Positions 1 through 8,161 of a stretch of 15,200 bases of DNA are shown piece after piece. The notes under the pieces are model-generated. The model saw only the letters and a program-made list of their open reading frames with translations, was not told the origin of the DNA and did no database searches. Numbering within the stretch: the stretch's first letter is position 1; each line of letters opens with the position of its first letter. The position numbers and the translations under genes are program-made. The stretch comes from Actinomycetales bacterium (lineage in GTDB: Bacteria > Actinomycetota > Actinomycetes > Mycobacteriales > Mycobacteriaceae): NCBI GenBank assembly GCA_012841845.1, contig DUTZ01000430.1:1-15200 (forward strand). Direction: 5' to 3'.

Positions 1-1
1 G

Positions 2-1033
2 CTGTACCCGGGCAACGACGACCCGGAGTTCGCCCGCGCCGAGGTGTGGACGGTGGCGTCCGCGACGATGCAGCGCGAGGTGCGCGTCGAGGTGTACCGC
101 GCGCCCGGCCGGTACTCGGCCGCGCCCATCGTCTACTTTCTCGACGGCGTGGGCTCCGAGAAGCCTTCGGGATGGTCCGGGGGGATGGGTTTCGGTTCGC
201 CGAACCTGCGTGACAAGGCCATGACGGTCGTCGCCCCGACCGGTGCGCCCGCCTCGATGTGGGCCGACTGGAACCGCGACGACCCCGTCCTGGGGCCCAA
301 CCAGTGGGAGACCTTCCTCACCAAGGAGCTGCCCCCGCTCCTCGAGAAGGGGCAGGAAAGGACGGCCAGCGGCGTGGCCGTGGAGCCCGTGCCGTTCTCG
401 GACGCACTCGACTACGGCGTCGTGGGCATCTCCATGGGCGGCGGTCCGGCCCTGCGCCTGGCCAACAAGCACCCGCAGATGTTCGGCGGGGCGGGCGCGG
501 TGAGCGGCTGCTTCTCGACCATGGACGACCTCGGATACCAGAACACCCGGCTCACGGTGGAGTCGCGGGGCGGGGACGTCGAGAACCTGTGGGGCCCGCG
601 CGGCTCGGAACGGTGGCGGGAGAACGACACGGTGCTCGACCCGAGCGGGCTCGCGGGGCAGCGGGTGTACATGTCCGCGGCCACCGGGCTCATCGGGAGC
701 ACCGACCTCCTCCACTTCGGGCCCAACCCGGTCGTCATGGCCGACGGCCACCTGCTGGAGAAGGGGTCCTACGAGTGCACCCGCGCGCTCGAGAACTCGC
801 TGACGGAGGCGGGCATCGAGCACCGGGTGGACTACGACCCCACCGGCATCCACAACTGGCCCGTGTTCATCCCCCGGATCACCAACGCCACGGAGCACAT
901 CCTCCCCGGCCTCGGTGAGCCGGTCCTGGCCCCCGTCCCGGCGGCGGCCGGCGCCGGTGGTGCCGGCCCGCTCGGGTCCGCGGGCTCCCTCGGGTCGCTC
1001 GGATCGGCCGGCGGCAGCGGTTCCGGCAGCTGA
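2..1033 (+). CDS. Mycolyltransferase/antigen 85-like esterase, 5' partial
   Basis: The reading frame is open to the left edge, so the gene starts outside the window; the GTG at 44 is an internal Val codon, since the 14 codons before it read as good protein. About 343 residues are visible. The fold is alpha/beta hydrolase of the Ag85/esterase D family: an early TMQREVRVEVYRAPG stretch, a YFLDG strand, and the nucleophile elbow GISMG with Ser at nt 431-433. A likely acid is the Glu of LLEK (about nt 758), and the likely His is in GIHNW (about nt 851). Family members are secreted and move mycolates between trehalose esters or onto arabinogalactan; other corynebacterial members are plain carboxylesterases. 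The tail after about nt 915 is low-complexity Ala/Gly/Ser, unlike the catalytic core. The signal peptide cannot be seen. It is followed 69 bp later by a TetR gene in the same direction. Family assignment is firm; substrate is not. Confidence 0.8.
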   Translation: MYPGNDDPEFARAEVWTVASATMQREVRVEVYRAPGRYSAAPIVYFLDGVGSEKPSGWSGGMGFGSPNLRDKAMTVVAPTGAPASMWADWNRDDPVLGPNQWETFLTKELPPLLEKGQERTASGVAVEPVPFSDALDYGVVGISMGGGPALRLANKHPQMFGGAGAVSGCFSTMDDLGYQNTRLTVESRGGDVENLWGPRGSERWRENDTVLDPSGLAGQRVYMSAATGLIGSTDLLHFGPNPVVMADGHLLEKGSYECTRALENSLTEAGIEHRVDYDPTGIHNWPVFIPRITNATEHILPGLGEPVLAPVPAAAGAGGAGPLGSAGSLGSLGSAGGSGSGS

Positions 1034-1036
1034 CGA

Positions 1037-1062
1037 CCCGGCGCCGCGCCGGGCAGTAGGGT
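1037..1062 (+). promoter_or_regulatory. Inverted repeat next to a -10-like box before the TetR gene
   Basis: CCCGGCG (1037-1043), CCG, CGCCGGG (1047-1053) is a perfect 7-bp inverted repeat just after the esterase stop. Three bases later comes TAGGGT (1057-1062), a good actinobacterial -10 match, with no clear -35. The repeat could be a weak terminator for the esterase or a TetR operator covering the -35 region. Confidence 0.4.
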
Positions 1063-1102
1063 GGCGGACACGGCGGACCGTGACGGGGCGGAAGGGGCGA
1101 GG

Positions 1103-1699
1103 ATGACCCAGGCGACGACGGGCCCCGGCGGGACCGACGAGGCCTCGCCCCGGCCCGGCCGGCTCTCCGCGGACGACTGGGCCCGCGCGGGTCTGCACCT
1201 GCTCATGACCGAGGGGCGGCAGGCCGTCAAGATCAGCCGGCTCTGCTCCGACTTCGGGGTCACCAAGGGCAGCTTCTACTGGCACTTCGCCGACTTCGAC
1301 GCGCTGATGAGCGCGATCGCGCGGCTCTACTTCTCCCGGGAGCTCGACGCGGCCCGCGGCCTCGTCGCCGTCGAGGCCATGCCGGTCGAGGAGCGGCTGG
1401 AGACCATGGCCGCGATGCTCGTGGACTCCCGCGCCTTCGAGGGGGAGGCCGCGGTCCGCGAGTGGGCCCGGGCCGACGAGTCGGTGGCGGCCGCGGTGCG
1501 CGACCTCGACCAGCGGATCCTCCGGGTGGTGCACGAGGCGTTCGTCGAACTCGGCTTCTCCGAGCCGGAGGCGCGGGTGCGCGCCGGGCTGCTCGTCTAC
1601 GCGGGGATCGGGTTCGTCTACGGCCGCTCGGCGCTTCCCGTACCGACGGTCGACGAGATCCACGAGATCCTCGCCCTGCTCATGCGCCGCGACGGCTGA
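1103..1699 (+). CDS. TetR/AcrR-family transcriptional regulator
   Basis: A 198-residue protein with the standard TetR layout: an N-terminal helix-turn-helix at about residues 24-68, with the recognition segment [16 protein letters not shown], then a variable all-helical ligand-binding and dimerisation domain ending LLMRRDG. Length is typical of the family. The ATG at 1103 is chosen because GGAAGGGG (1090-1097) sits 5 nt upstream; an in-frame GTG at 1061 would add 14 residues but falls inside the predicted -10 box. TetR proteins usually repress their own or neighbouring genes and release DNA on ligand binding. The nearest candidate target is the esterase upstream or its own promoter. Ligand and regulon cannot be read from sequence. 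It is not part of the ribosomal operon that begins about 150 bp later. Confidence 0.9.
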   Translation: MTQATTGPGGTDEASPRPGRLSADDWARAGLHLLMTEGRQAVKISRLCSDFGVTKGSFYWHFADFDALMSAIARLYFSRELDAARGLVAVEAMPVEERLETMAAMLVDSRAFEGEAAVREWARADESVAAAVRDLDQRILRVVHEAFVELGFSEPEARVRAGLLVYAGIGFVYGRSALPVPTVDEIHEILALLMRRDG

Positions 1700-1708
1700 G
1701 CCTTCGAT

Positions 1709-1738
1709 TTGGGTCGCGCCGCCCGCGCGCCCTACACT
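1709..1738 (+). promoter_or_regulatory. Predicted promoter of the spc operon (rplN)
   Basis: TTGGGT (1709-1714) and TACACT (1733-1738) are separated by 18 bp and look like housekeeping sigma -35 and -10 boxes. Transcription would begin near 1745 and give a leader of about 100 nt before rplN. Because rpsQ and the rest of the S10 operon are not immediately upstream, the spc operon here needs its own promoter. Confidence 0.6.
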
Positions 1739-1793
1739 GGACCAGTTGCCCGAGCAGGCGCGTTTTATGACCGTGCCCGGGCGGCGTGACCGC

Positions 1794-1819
1794 GTGCGTC
1801 GGGTCGGAATCCGGCGCAC
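1794..1819 (+). promoter_or_regulatory. Leader hairpin before rplN
   Basis: GTGCGTCGG (1794-1802) pairs with CCGGCGCAC (1811-1819) over 9 bp, including one G-U pair, around an 8-nt loop. It is followed by ATCAGTTTTC, a short T run. It lies in the untranslated leader about 30 nt before the rplN start. It may be an attenuator or a ribosomal-protein binding site; this is inference from position and shape. Confidence 0.4.
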
Positions 1820-1847
1820 ATCAGTTTTCAGCCTGGTCAGGAGAACC

Positions 1848-2216
1848 ATGATCCAGCAGGAGTCGCGACTCAAGGTCGCCGACAACACGGGTGCCAAGGA
1901 GATCCTCTGCATCCGTGTCCTCGGGGGCTCGAAGCGTCGCTACGCGGGCGTCGGTGACATCGTCGTCGCCACCGTCAAGGACGCCATCCCCGGCGGCAAC
2001 GTCAAGAAGGGCGAGGTCGTCAAGGCCGTCATCGTGCGCACCGCCAAGGAGCGCCGCCGGCCGGACGGCTCGTACATCAAGTTCGACGAGAACGCCGCCG
2101 TCATCATCAAGAACGACAACGACCCGCGTGGCACGCGCATCTTCGGCCCCGTCGGCCGCGAGCTGCGCGACAAGAAGTTCATGCGCATCGTCTCGCTGGC
2201 TCCGGAGGTGCTCTGA
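1848..2216 (+). CDS. rplN: 50S ribosomal protein L14
   Basis: Full-length L14 (122 residues, the usual size), starting [18 protein letters not shown] and containing the family core [17 protein letters not shown] and [10 protein letters not shown]. It binds 23S rRNA and helps form the intersubunit bridge with the 30S subunit. A longer frame opens at 1746, but AGGAG (1839-1843) placed 4 nt before ATG 1848 and the conserved N terminus fix the start here. It is the first gene of the spc operon in this window. Its TGA is one base from the rplX ATG, so the two are probably translationally coupled. Confidence 0.98.
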   Translation: MIQQESRLKVADNTGAKEILCIRVLGGSKRRYAGVGDIVVATVKDAIPGGNVKKGEVVKAVIVRTAKERRRPDGSYIKFDENAAVIIKNDNDPRGTRIFGPVGRELRDKKFMRIVSLAPEVL

Positions 2217-2217
2217 C

Positions 2218-2532
2218 ATGAAGGTCCACAAGGGCGACACGGTGCTCGTCATCTCGGGCAAGGACAAGGGCGCCAAGGGCAAGGTCATCCAGGCCTTCCC
2301 GGCGCAGGAGAAGGTCCTCGTCGAGGGCGTCAACCGCATCAAGAAGCACACCGCCGACTCCGCGGCCGAGCGTGGCGCCTCCTCGGGTGGCATCGTCACG
2401 CAGGAGGCCCCCATCCACGTGTCCAACGTGATGGTCGTCGACGCCGACGGCACCCCGACGCGCGTCGGCATCCGCACCGACGAGAACGGTAAGCGCGTCC
2501 GGGTCTCGCGTAAGACCGGGAAGGACCTGTAA
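2218..2532 (+). CDS. rplX: 50S ribosomal protein L24
   Basis: A 104-residue L24 beginning [21 protein letters not shown], a KOW motif (about residues 3-32) that binds 23S rRNA early in 50S assembly. The tail [18 protein letters not shown] is typical of the family, as is the length. It starts one base after the rplN stop and ends three bases before the rplE start, so all three genes are read as one tight unit. Nothing is unusual in the sequence. Confidence 0.98.
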   Translation: MKVHKGDTVLVISGKDKGAKGKVIQAFPAQEKVLVEGVNRIKKHTADSAAERGASSGGIVTQEAPIHVSNVMVVDADGTPTRVGIRTDENGKRVRVSRKTGKDL

Positions 2533-2535
2533 GCC

Positions 2536-3108
2536 ATGACCGACACCGCTCTTCCCGCCGACTACACGCCGCGCCTCAAGACCAAGTACCGGTCGGAGAT
2601 CAAGAAGGCGCTCAACGACGAGTTCTCGTACGAGAACGTCATGCAGATCCCGGGCGTCGTCAAGGTCGTCGTCAACATGGGCGTCGGCGACGCCGCCCGC
2701 GACGCCAAGCTCATCAACGGCGCGATCAACGACCTCACGCTGATCACGGGCCAGAAGCCGCAGATCCGCCGTGCCCGCAAGTCCATCGCGCAGTTCAAGC
2801 TGCGTGAGGGCATGCCGATCGGCGCGCGTGTCACGCTGCGCGGCGACCGCATGTGGGAGTTCCTCGACCGCCTCACCACGGTCGCCCTCCCGCGAATCCG
2901 CGACTTCCGCGGCCTGTCGGGCAAGCAGTTCGACGGCCACGGCAACTACACGTTCGGGCTCAACGAGCAGTCGATGTTCTACGAGATCGACGTGGACAAG
3001 ATCGACCGCCCGCGCGGCATGGACATCACGGTGGTCACCACGGCCACCAACGACGACGAGGGCCGGGCGCTGCTCAAGCACCTCGGGTTCCCCTTCAAGG
3101 AGAACTGA
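2536..3108 (+). CDS. rplE: 50S ribosomal protein L5
   Basis: A 190-residue L5 with the family signature [18 protein letters not shown] (about residues 36-53), the segment [19 protein letters not shown], and the C-terminal [21 protein letters not shown]5 binds 5S rRNA and the P-site tRNA region with L18 and L25. Length matches other actinobacterial L5 proteins. In many bacteria the zinc-ribbon protein S14 (rpsN) follows directly; here a 274-bp non-coding gap follows and no S14 gene is found. Confidence 0.98.
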   Translation: MTDTALPADYTPRLKTKYRSEIKKALNDEFSYENVMQIPGVVKVVVNMGVGDAARDAKLINGAINDLTLITGQKPQIRRARKSIAQFKLREGMPIGARVTLRGDRMWEFLDRLTTVALPRIRDFRGLSGKQFDGHGNYTFGLNEQSMFYEIDVDKIDRPRGMDITVVTTATNDDEGRALLKHLGFPFKEN

Positions 3109-3382
3109 CCCGCGCGTCGTCGGCCGGACCGGCCGTCCGCGTCGGGGCCCCTGACCGGGATCCCGGCGCCGGGCAGACGGCCCAGCCGTCTGGTCGTGCG
3201 CAGGAGGAAGAGTACTGCGCGCGGCGGGACGCCGGCCTCCCGATCACGGGAGGTCGAAGACCCACACAAGAGAACACACGACACTCTTCGCGATAGGCCC
3301 ACGACGGTGGTGGGCGGCCCAGAAGGCCGACCGTCCGCCGTGTTGCATGGGAACCGTTGCGAGAAAGGAACATGGTCCATCC
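3109..3382 (+). promoter_or_regulatory. Structured intergenic region between rplE and rpsH
   Basis: No credible gene is present on either strand. Visible hairpins are: CGGCCG pairing around GAC near 3121-3135; an 8-bp stem CAGACGGC/GCCGTCTG (3174-3192); a 10-bp stem with loop ATCA (3233-3256, one G-U pair); and a two-part stem before rpsH, with ACGGTGG (3304-3310) against CCGCCGT (3335-3341) enclosing CGGCC/GGCCG (3315-3329). No clear promoter was found. The first three may end or attenuate transcription after rplE; the last lies in the probable rpsH leader. Confidence 0.5.
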
Positions 3383-3781
3383 ATGTCGATGACCGACCCC
3401 ATCGCGGACATGCTGACGCGTGTGCGTAACGCCAACTCGGCGTACCACGACACCGTCTCCATGCCGCACTCCAAGCTCAAGGGCAACATCGCGGCGATCC
3501 TCAAGCAGGAGGGTTACATCTCCGACTTCGCGGTCGAGGACGCCGAGGTGGGCAAGAAGCTCACCATCGACCTCAAGTACGGCCCGTCGCGCCAGCGCAG
3601 CATCCAGGGCATCCGCCGCGTCTCGAAGCCCGGCCTGCGCGTGTACGCCAAGTCCACCAACCTGCCGAAGGTCCTCGGCGGCCTGGGCGTCGCGATCATC
3701 TCGACGTCCCAGGGTCTGCTCACGGACCGCCAGGCCACCAACAAGAAGGTGGGCGGGGAAGTCCTCGCCTACGTCTGGTAA
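3383..3781 (+). CDS. rpsH: 30S ribosomal protein S8
   Basis: Full-length S8 (132 residues) starting [18 protein letters not shown] and ending with the conserved [12 protein letters not shown]...[10 protein letters not shown]8 binds 16S rRNA helix 21 and organises the 30S platform; in E. coli it also represses spc operon translation. Three in-frame ATGs are available (3347, 3383, 3389). ATG 3383 gives the usual corynebacterial-type N terminus, and AAAGGA (3364-3369) lies 13 nt upstream. ATG 3347 has no ribosome-binding site and adds a non-conserved stretch. A six-codon out-of-frame ORF (3372-3392) overlaps the start. rplF follows after 11 nt. Confidence 0.97.
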   Translation: MSMTDPIADMLTRVRNANSAYHDTVSMPHSKLKGNIAAILKQEGYISDFAVEDAEVGKKLTIDLKYGPSRQRSIQGIRRVSKPGLRVYAKSTNLPKVLGGLGVAIISTSQGLLTDRQATNKKVGGEVLAYVW

Positions 3782-3792
3782 GGGGGCGAAGA

Positions 3793-4329
3793 ATGTCTCG
3801 TATCGGCAAGGCTCCGATCACCGTCCCGTCCGGCGTCGACGTCAAGGTCGACGGCCAGACCGTCACCGTCAAGGGCCCCAAGGGTGAGCTCACCCAGGAC
3901 ATGCCCTCGCCCATCACCGTCGCGGTGTCCGACGGCACCATCTCGGTGACCCGTCCCGACGACCACCGCGAGAACCGTGGCCTGCACGGCCTCACCCGCT
4001 CGCTGGTCAACAACATGGTCGTGGGCGTGACCGAGGGCTACAAGCAGGACATGGAGATCTTCGGCGTCGGTTACCGCGTCGTGGCCAAGGGCAAGGACCT
4101 CGAGTTCTCGCTGGGCTACTCGCACACGGTCCCCGTCGAGGCCCCCGAGGGCATCACGTTCGCCGTGGACGGCGCCACGAAGTTCTCGATCTCCGGAATC
4201 GACAAGCAGCAGGTGGGCCAGATCGCCGCCAACATCAAGCGTCTGCGGAAGCACGACCCCTACAAGGGCAAGGGCATCCGTTACGCGGGCGAGCAGGTCC
4301 GTCGCAAGGTCGGAAAGACGGGTAAGTGA
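3793..4329 (+). CDS. rplF: 50S ribosomal protein L6
   Basis: A 178-residue L6 beginning [17 protein letters not shown] and ending with the family hallmark [21 protein letters not shown], here split for length as [10 protein letters not shown] and [10 protein letters not shown]. Two tandem L6 domains are present (about residues 10-82 and 90-170). L6 binds 23S rRNA near the sarcin-ricin loop and factor-binding site. A purine-rich GGGGGCGAAG just upstream serves as the ribosome-binding site. Its stop overlaps an in-frame GTG of the next gene and lies 2 nt before the rplR ATG. Confidence 0.98.
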   Translation: MSRIGKAPITVPSGVDVKVDGQTVTVKGPKGELTQDMPSPITVAVSDGTISVTRPDDHRENRGLHGLTRSLVNNMVVGVTEGYKQDMEIFGVGYRVVAKGKDLEFSLGYSHTVPVEAPEGITFAVDGATKFSISGIDKQQVGQIAANIKRLRKHDPYKGKGIRYAGEQVRRKVGKTGK

Positions 4330-4331
4330 TC

Positions 4332-4727
4332 ATGAGCAGCACCAAGAAGCGTTCCCCGCTGGGCACCGACGCCTCGACCGCGCGCCGCATCGGCCGCACC
4401 CGGCGTCACTCCCGGCTCCGCAAGAAGGTCTCCGGTACCCCGGAGCGGCCGCGGCTGGTGGTCAACCGGTCCTCGCGGCACATCCACGCCCAGATCGTCG
4501 ACGACCTCGCCGGCCGCACCCTGGCCTCGGCCTCGACCCTCGAGGCCGACGTGCGCACCGTCGAGGGCGACAAGAAGGCCCGCAGCGCGAAGGTCGGCCA
4601 GCTCCTGGCCGAGCGCGCCAAGGCGGCCGGGATCGACGCCGTCGTGTTCGACCGTGGCGGCAACCGCTACCACGGCCGGATCGCGTCGCTCGCCGACGCC
4701 GCCCGCGAGGGTGGGCTGGAGTTCTGA
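4332..4727 (+). CDS. rplR: 50S ribosomal protein L18
   Basis: A 131-residue L18 with a basic N terminus ([19 protein letters not shown]) followed by the conserved [20 protein letters not shown] and the terminal [21 protein letters not shown]. It binds 5S rRNA with L5 in the central protuberance. ATG 4332 is preferred over GTG 4326; both are in frame and differ by two residues. The stop codon TGA overlaps the ATG of a 14-codon micro-ORF that spans the gap to rpsE. Confidence 0.97.
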   Translation: MSSTKKRSPLGTDASTARRIGRTRRHSRLRKKVSGTPERPRLVVNRSSRHIHAQIVDDLAGRTLASASTLEADVRTVEGDKKARSAKVGQLLAERAKAAGIDAVVFDRGGNRYHGRIASLADAAREGGLEF

Positions 4728-4771
4728 TGATCAACACCACTGCACTGACCGCTAATGGAAGGACCGTCTGA
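4727..4771 (+). CDS. Possible 14-codon coupling micro-ORF between rplR and rpsE
   Basis: ATG 4727 overlaps the rplR stop (A shared, TGATG), and the TGA at 4769-4771 overlaps the rpsE ATG (again TGATG). The product would be [18 protein letters not shown] (4718-4721) inside the end of rplR stands 5 nt before its start, and the rpsE ribosome-binding site AAGGA (4759-4763) is inside it. It may carry ribosomes across the gap rather than make a functional peptide. I know of no family for it. Confidence 0.3.
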   Translation: MINTTALTANGRTV

Positions 4772-5430
4772 TGCCGGGACGTCAGCGTCGTGACGGCGGA
4801 AGCAACGGGCCCGCCGGCGACAACACCAACCCCCGTAACGACAACCGTGGCGGCGGCGACCGCGGCCGCGGTGGTCGCGACAACCGTGGCCGTGGCCGCC
4901 ACGACGACGCCGAGAAGTCGCAGTACATCGAGCGCGTCGTCACCATCAACCGTGTCTCCAAGGTCGTCAAGGGTGGTCGGCGCTTCAGCTTCACCGCCCT
5001 CGTGATCCTCGGTGACGGCAACGGCATGGTCGGCGTCGGCTACGGCAAGGCCAAGGAGGTGCCGGCCGCGATCCAGAAGGGCGCGGAGGAGGCCCGGAAG
5101 AACTTCTTCCGCGTCCCGCTCATCGGCTCCACCATCCCGCACCCGATCCAGGGCGAGGACGCCGCCGGCGTCGTGCTCCTGCGCCCGGCCTCGCCGGGTA
5201 CCGGTGTGATCGCCGGTGGCGCCGCGCGCGCCGTGCTCGAGTGCGCCGGCGTCAACGACATCCTGTGCAAGTCGCTGGGGTCGGACAACGCGATCAACGT
5301 GGTCCACGCGACCGTGGCCGCGCTCAAGGGTCTGCACCGTCCGGAGGAGGTCGCGGCCCGCCGCGGCCTGCCCATCGAGGACGTGGCGCCCGCGGGCATG
5401 CTGCGCGCGCGTGCCGGACAGGGGGCCTGA
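4771..5430 (+). CDS. rpsE: 30S ribosomal protein S5
   Basis: A 219-residue S5. Residues 1-48 form an RG- and DN-rich basic, probably disordered, head ([19 protein letters not shown]) that is common in actinobacteria and absent from the shorter E. coli protein. The S5 RNA-binding domain follows (about 51-114, with the signature [18 protein letters not shown]), then the C-terminal domain containing [21 protein letters not shown]5 acts in decoding accuracy and 30S assembly. AAGGA (4759-4763) lies 7 nt before the ATG. rpmD begins 2 nt after its stop. Confidence 0.98.
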   Translation: MPGRQRRDGGSNGPAGDNTNPRNDNRGGGDRGRGGRDNRGRGRHDDAEKSQYIERVVTINRVSKVVKGGRRFSFTALVILGDGNGMVGVGYGKAKEVPAAIQKGAEEARKNFFRVPLIGSTIPHPIQGEDAAGVVLLRPASPGTGVIAGGAARAVLECAGVNDILCKSLGSDNAINVVHATVAALKGLHRPEEVAARRGLPIEDVAPAGMLRARAGQGA

Positions 5431-5432
5431 TC

Positions 5433-5615
5433 ATGGCGAACCTCAAGATCACCCAGGTCCGCGGCGTCGTCGGGGCCAAGCAGAACCAGAAGGACTCCCT
5501 GCGCACCCTCGGTCTCAAGGGCATCCGGAAGTCGGTCGTCCGCGAGGACAACGCGCAGACCCGGGGTCTCCTCAACGTCGTGAACCACCTCGTCGTGGTC
5601 GAAGAGACGGAGTGA
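5433..5615 (+). CDS. rpmD: 50S ribosomal protein L30
   Basis: A 60-residue L30, the normal bacterial size, reading [20 protein letters not shown] and then [18 protein letters not shown], with the end [12 protein letters not shown]. It is a small 23S rRNA-binding protein of the large subunit. The longer open frame that starts at 5241 is not used: it would overlap rpsE by 190 bp, while ATG 5433 lies 2 nt after the rpsE stop with the purine run GGACAGGGGG upstream. Confidence 0.97.
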   Translation: MANLKITQVRGVVGAKQNQKDSLRTLGLKGIRKSVVREDNAQTRGLLNVVNHLVVVEETE

Positions 5616-5619
5616 TTCC

Positions 5620-6069
5620 ATGACCATCAAGTTGCACCACCTGCGCCCGGCGCCCGGTGCCCACACCGACAAGACCCGCGTGGGTCGCGGTGAGGGCGGC
5701 AAGGGCGGCAAGACCGCCGGCCGCGGTACCAAGGGCACCAAGGCCCGCAAGAACGTCCCCGCGGCGTTCGAGGGCGGCCAGATGCCGATCCACATGCGGC
5801 TGCCGAAGCTCAAGGGCTTCACCAACCGCAACAAGGTCGTCTTCCAGGTCGTCAACGTCTCCGACATCGAGCGGCTGTTCCCGAAGGGTGGCGAGGTCGG
5901 CAAGGCCGAGCTCGTCGCCGCGGGCGCGGTCCGCAAGAACCAGCCGGTCAAGGTGCTGGGCGACGGGGAGATCTCCGTGGCCGTCACCGTGACCGTCGAC
6001 AAGGTGTCCGCGTCGGCCAAGAGCAAGATCGAGGCCGCCGGCGGAAGCGTGACGGAGGCCGGGGCCTGA
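5620..6069 (+). CDS. rplO: 50S ribosomal protein L15
   Basis: A 149-residue L15. Its glycine-rich basic N terminus ([20 protein letters not shown]) threads into 23S rRNA, followed by [18 protein letters not shown] and a C-terminal globular part ending in a conserved [12 protein letters not shown] turn. It starts 4 nt after rpmD. It is the last gene before a strong hairpin region, so it probably ends the main spc transcript; in E. coli secY would follow directly. Confidence 0.98.
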   Translation: MTIKLHHLRPAPGAHTDKTRVGRGEGGKGGKTAGRGTKGTKARKNVPAAFEGGQMPIHMRLPKLKGFTNRNKVVFQVVNVSDIERLFPKGGEVGKAELVAAGAVRKNQPVKVLGDGEISVAVTVTVDKVSASAKSKIEAAGGSVTEAGA

Positions 6070-6078
6070 TCCCCGTCC

Positions 6079-6144
6079 GACCCGCGTGCGGGTCGTCGTC
6101 GGGAGGCAGGGGCCGGGTCCGAGTGTCTCGGATCCGGCCCCTGC
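6079..6144 (+). terminator. Twin-hairpin terminator after rplO
   Basis: A small stem GACCCGC (6079-6085)/GCGGGTC (6088-6094) is followed by a near-perfect 18-bp stem: GCAGGGGCCGGGTCCGAG (6106-6123), loop TGT, and its complement (6127-6144) with one G-U pair. No T run follows directly, as is common in actinobacteria. A T5 run occurs at 6161-6165 but belongs to the next promoter region. Confidence 0.7.
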
Positions 6145-6152
6145 ACCCGTCT

Positions 6153-6161
6153 TGGTAGAGT
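6153..6161 (+). promoter_or_regulatory. Predicted promoter of secY-adk-map
   Basis: TAGAGT (6156-6161) is a good -10 match with TGG directly before it, an extended -10 pattern. No convincing -35 is visible; its place is taken by the 3' arm of the terminator hairpin. It sits about 100 nt before secY, right after the rplO terminator. Confidence 0.5.
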
Positions 6162-6263
6162 TTTTCCTGTTGTGCGCTCGGGGCTGACGGTCCCTCTTCG
6201 CGGCGCGCGCCAGCTTCGACGACGGAGCGGCCCGGACCGGGCCGTCCATGACCAGGAGGACAT

Positions 6264-7586
6264 GTGCTCTCCGCACTCGCGTCCGCGTTCAAGGACCGGG
6301 ACCTGAGGAAGAAGATCCTGTTCACGCTCGGGATCATCATCCTGTACCGGATCGGCGCGCAGATCCCGTCGCCGGGCGTCCACTACCCCATGGTCCGCAG
6401 CGCGCTCGACGCCGCCGAGGGCGGCGACCAGGCGCAGCTGTACTCACTGGTCAACCTGTTCTCCGGTGGTGCGCTCCTCCAGCTGTCGGTGTTCGCGATC
6501 GGCATCATGCCGTACATCACGGCGAGCATCATCGTGCAGCTGCTCACCGTGGTGATCCCTTACTTCGAGCAGCTCAAGAAGGAGGGGCAGTCGGGTCAGG
6601 CCAAGATGACCCAGTACACGCGCTACCTCACGATCGCGCTCGCGCTCCTCCAGTCGGCCGGCATCGTCGCCCTGGCCGACCGCGGCCAGCTCCTCGGCAA
6701 CGGCCAGTCCGTGCTCGTCGACAGCGAGATCTTCACGCTCATCACCATCGTCGTGGTGATGACCGCCGGCGCCGCGCTCGTCATGTGGTTCGGCGAGCTC
6801 ATCACCGACCGCGGCATCGGCAACGGCATGTCGCTGCTCATCTTCGCCGGCATCGCCTCGCGCATCCCGGCCGAGGGCGTGAACATCTACCAGAACTCGT
6901 CGATGCTCAAGTTCATCGCGGTCATGGTCGCGGTCGTGCTCATCGTCGTCGCCGTCGTCTTCGTGGAGCAGGGCCAGCGCCGCATCCCGGTGCAGTACGC
7001 CAAGCGCATGGTGGGTCGTCGCCAGTACGGCGGCACCTCCACCTACCTGCCGCTCAAGGTCAACCAGGCCGGCGTCATCCCGGTGATCTTCGCGTCCTCG
7101 CTCATGTACGTGCCGATCCTCATCAGCCAGCTGGTGCAGGGGCCGGAGCCGTCCGGCGACGGGTTCTGGCAGCGCTACGTCATGCAGTACCTGCAGAACC
7201 CGTCGAGCGCGGTGTACATCATCGTCTACTTCGCGCTGATCCTGTTCTTCGCCTACTTCTACGTGGCCATCCAGTTCGACCCCATGGAGCAGGCCGAGAA
7301 CATGAAGAAGTACGGCGGCTTCATCCCCGGCATCCGCCCGGGCCGCCCGACCGCCGAGTACCTGGGCTACGTGCTCAACCGCATCCTGCTGTTCGGCTCG
7401 CTGTACCTCGGCCTCATCGCCGTCCTCCCGAACATCTTCCTGGACATGGGCTCCGGGGGTGGGGACATGCAGAACATGCCCTTCGGCGGCACCGCGGTGC
7501 TCATCATGGTGTCCGTGGGGCTCGACACGGTCAAGCAGATCGAGGCCCAGCTCATGCAGCGCAACTACGAGGGCTTCCTCAAGTAA
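6264..7586 (+). CDS. secY: Protein translocase channel subunit SecY
   Basis: A 440-residue polytopic membrane protein, the usual SecY length, with about ten transmembrane helices. Recognisable segments are the N-terminal [20 protein letters not shown] (residues about 20-39), the signature [15 protein letters not shown] (about 80-94), [18 protein letters not shown], and the cytoplasmic loop around [16 protein letters not shown] that contacts SecA and the ribosome. SecY forms the SecYEG pore for export and membrane insertion. The start is GTG 6264 preceded by AGGAGGA (6254-6260); an ATG at 6262 overlaps it but is out of frame. It probably heads its own transcript with adk and map. Confidence 0.97.
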   Translation: MLSALASAFKDRDLRKKILFTLGIIILYRIGAQIPSPGVHYPMVRSALDAAEGGDQAQLYSLVNLFSGGALLQLSVFAIGIMPYITASIIVQLLTVVIPYFEQLKKEGQSGQAKMTQYTRYLTIALALLQSAGIVALADRGQLLGNGQSVLVDSEIFTLITIVVVMTAGAALVMWFGELITDRGIGNGMSLLIFAGIASRIPAEGVNIYQNSSMLKFIAVMVAVVLIVVAVVFVEQGQRRIPVQYAKRMVGRRQYGGTSTYLPLKVNQAGVIPVIFASSLMYVPILISQLVQGPEPSGDGFWQRYVMQYLQNPSSAVYIIVYFALILFFAYFYVAIQFDPMEQAENMKKYGGFIPGIRPGRPTAEYLGYVLNRILLFGSLYLGLIAVLPNIFLDMGSGGGDMQNMPFGGTAVLIMVSVGLDTVKQIEAQLMQRNYEGFLK

Positions 7587-7604
7587 GAAAGGCTGGTCAC
7601 CACC

Positions 7605-8150
7605 ATGCGTCTCGTCCTCCTCGGCCCTCCCGGCGCCGGCAAGGGAACCCAGGCCGCCCTGCTCTCCGAGAAGCTCGGTGTGCCGCACATCTCGACCGGC
7701 GACCTGTTCCGCGCGAACATCTCGCAGGGCACCGACCTGGGCAAGGAGGCGAAGAGCTACATCGACGCCGGCAACCTCGTCCCGGCCGACGTCACCAACC
7801 GCATGGTCGAGGCCCGCATCGGCGAGCCGGACGCCACCGAGGGCTTCCTCCTCGACGGCTACCCGCGCAGCGTCGAGCAGGCGGACGCCCTCAAGGGGAT
7901 GCTCGCCGACGCCGGCGCCTCCCTCGACGGCGTGCTCGAGTTCAAGGTCGACGAGGAGACCGTGGTCCAGCGCATGCTCGCGCGCGGCCGGGAGGACGAC
8001 ACGGAGGACGTCATCCGCAACCGGATGTCGGTCTACAAGTCCGAGACGGCCCCGCTGCTCGAGTACTACGGCTCCGAGGTCACGACGATCGACGCGGTCG
8101 GCGAGGTCGAGGAGATCAACGCGCGCGCCCTCACGGCCCTCGGTCGCTGA
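7605..8150 (+). CDS. adk: Adenylate kinase
   Basis: A 181-residue adenylate kinase that interconverts ATP plus AMP and two ADP. The P-loop GPPGAGKGT is at residues 7-15, the AMP-binding ISTGDLFR at 29-36, and [10 protein letters not shown] at 80-89. The LID region (about 126-141, [16 protein letters not shown]) is the short form without the four-Cys zinc site of some Gram-positive enzymes, as in mycobacterial Adk. GAAAGG follows the secY stop and serves as ribosome-binding site, 12 nt from the ATG. The secY-adk-map order is widely conserved. Confidence 0.97.
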   Translation: MRLVLLGPPGAGKGTQAALLSEKLGVPHISTGDLFRANISQGTDLGKEAKSYIDAGNLVPADVTNRMVEARIGEPDATEGFLLDGYPRSVEQADALKGMLADAGASLDGVLEFKVDEETVVQRMLARGREDDTEDVIRNRMSVYKSETAPLLEYYGSEVTTIDAVGEVEEINARALTALGR

Positions 8151-8161
8151 GTCCCGCCGCG

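Noticed and set aside
3347..3382. A 12-residue N-terminal extension of S8 from ATG 3347
   Set aside because: It has no ribosome-binding site and is not part of the conserved S8 sequence; ATG 3383 fits both better.
6444..7688. A 414-codon minus-strand frame opposite secY
   Set aside because: His/Asp/Glu-rich antisense shadow of a conserved membrane protein.
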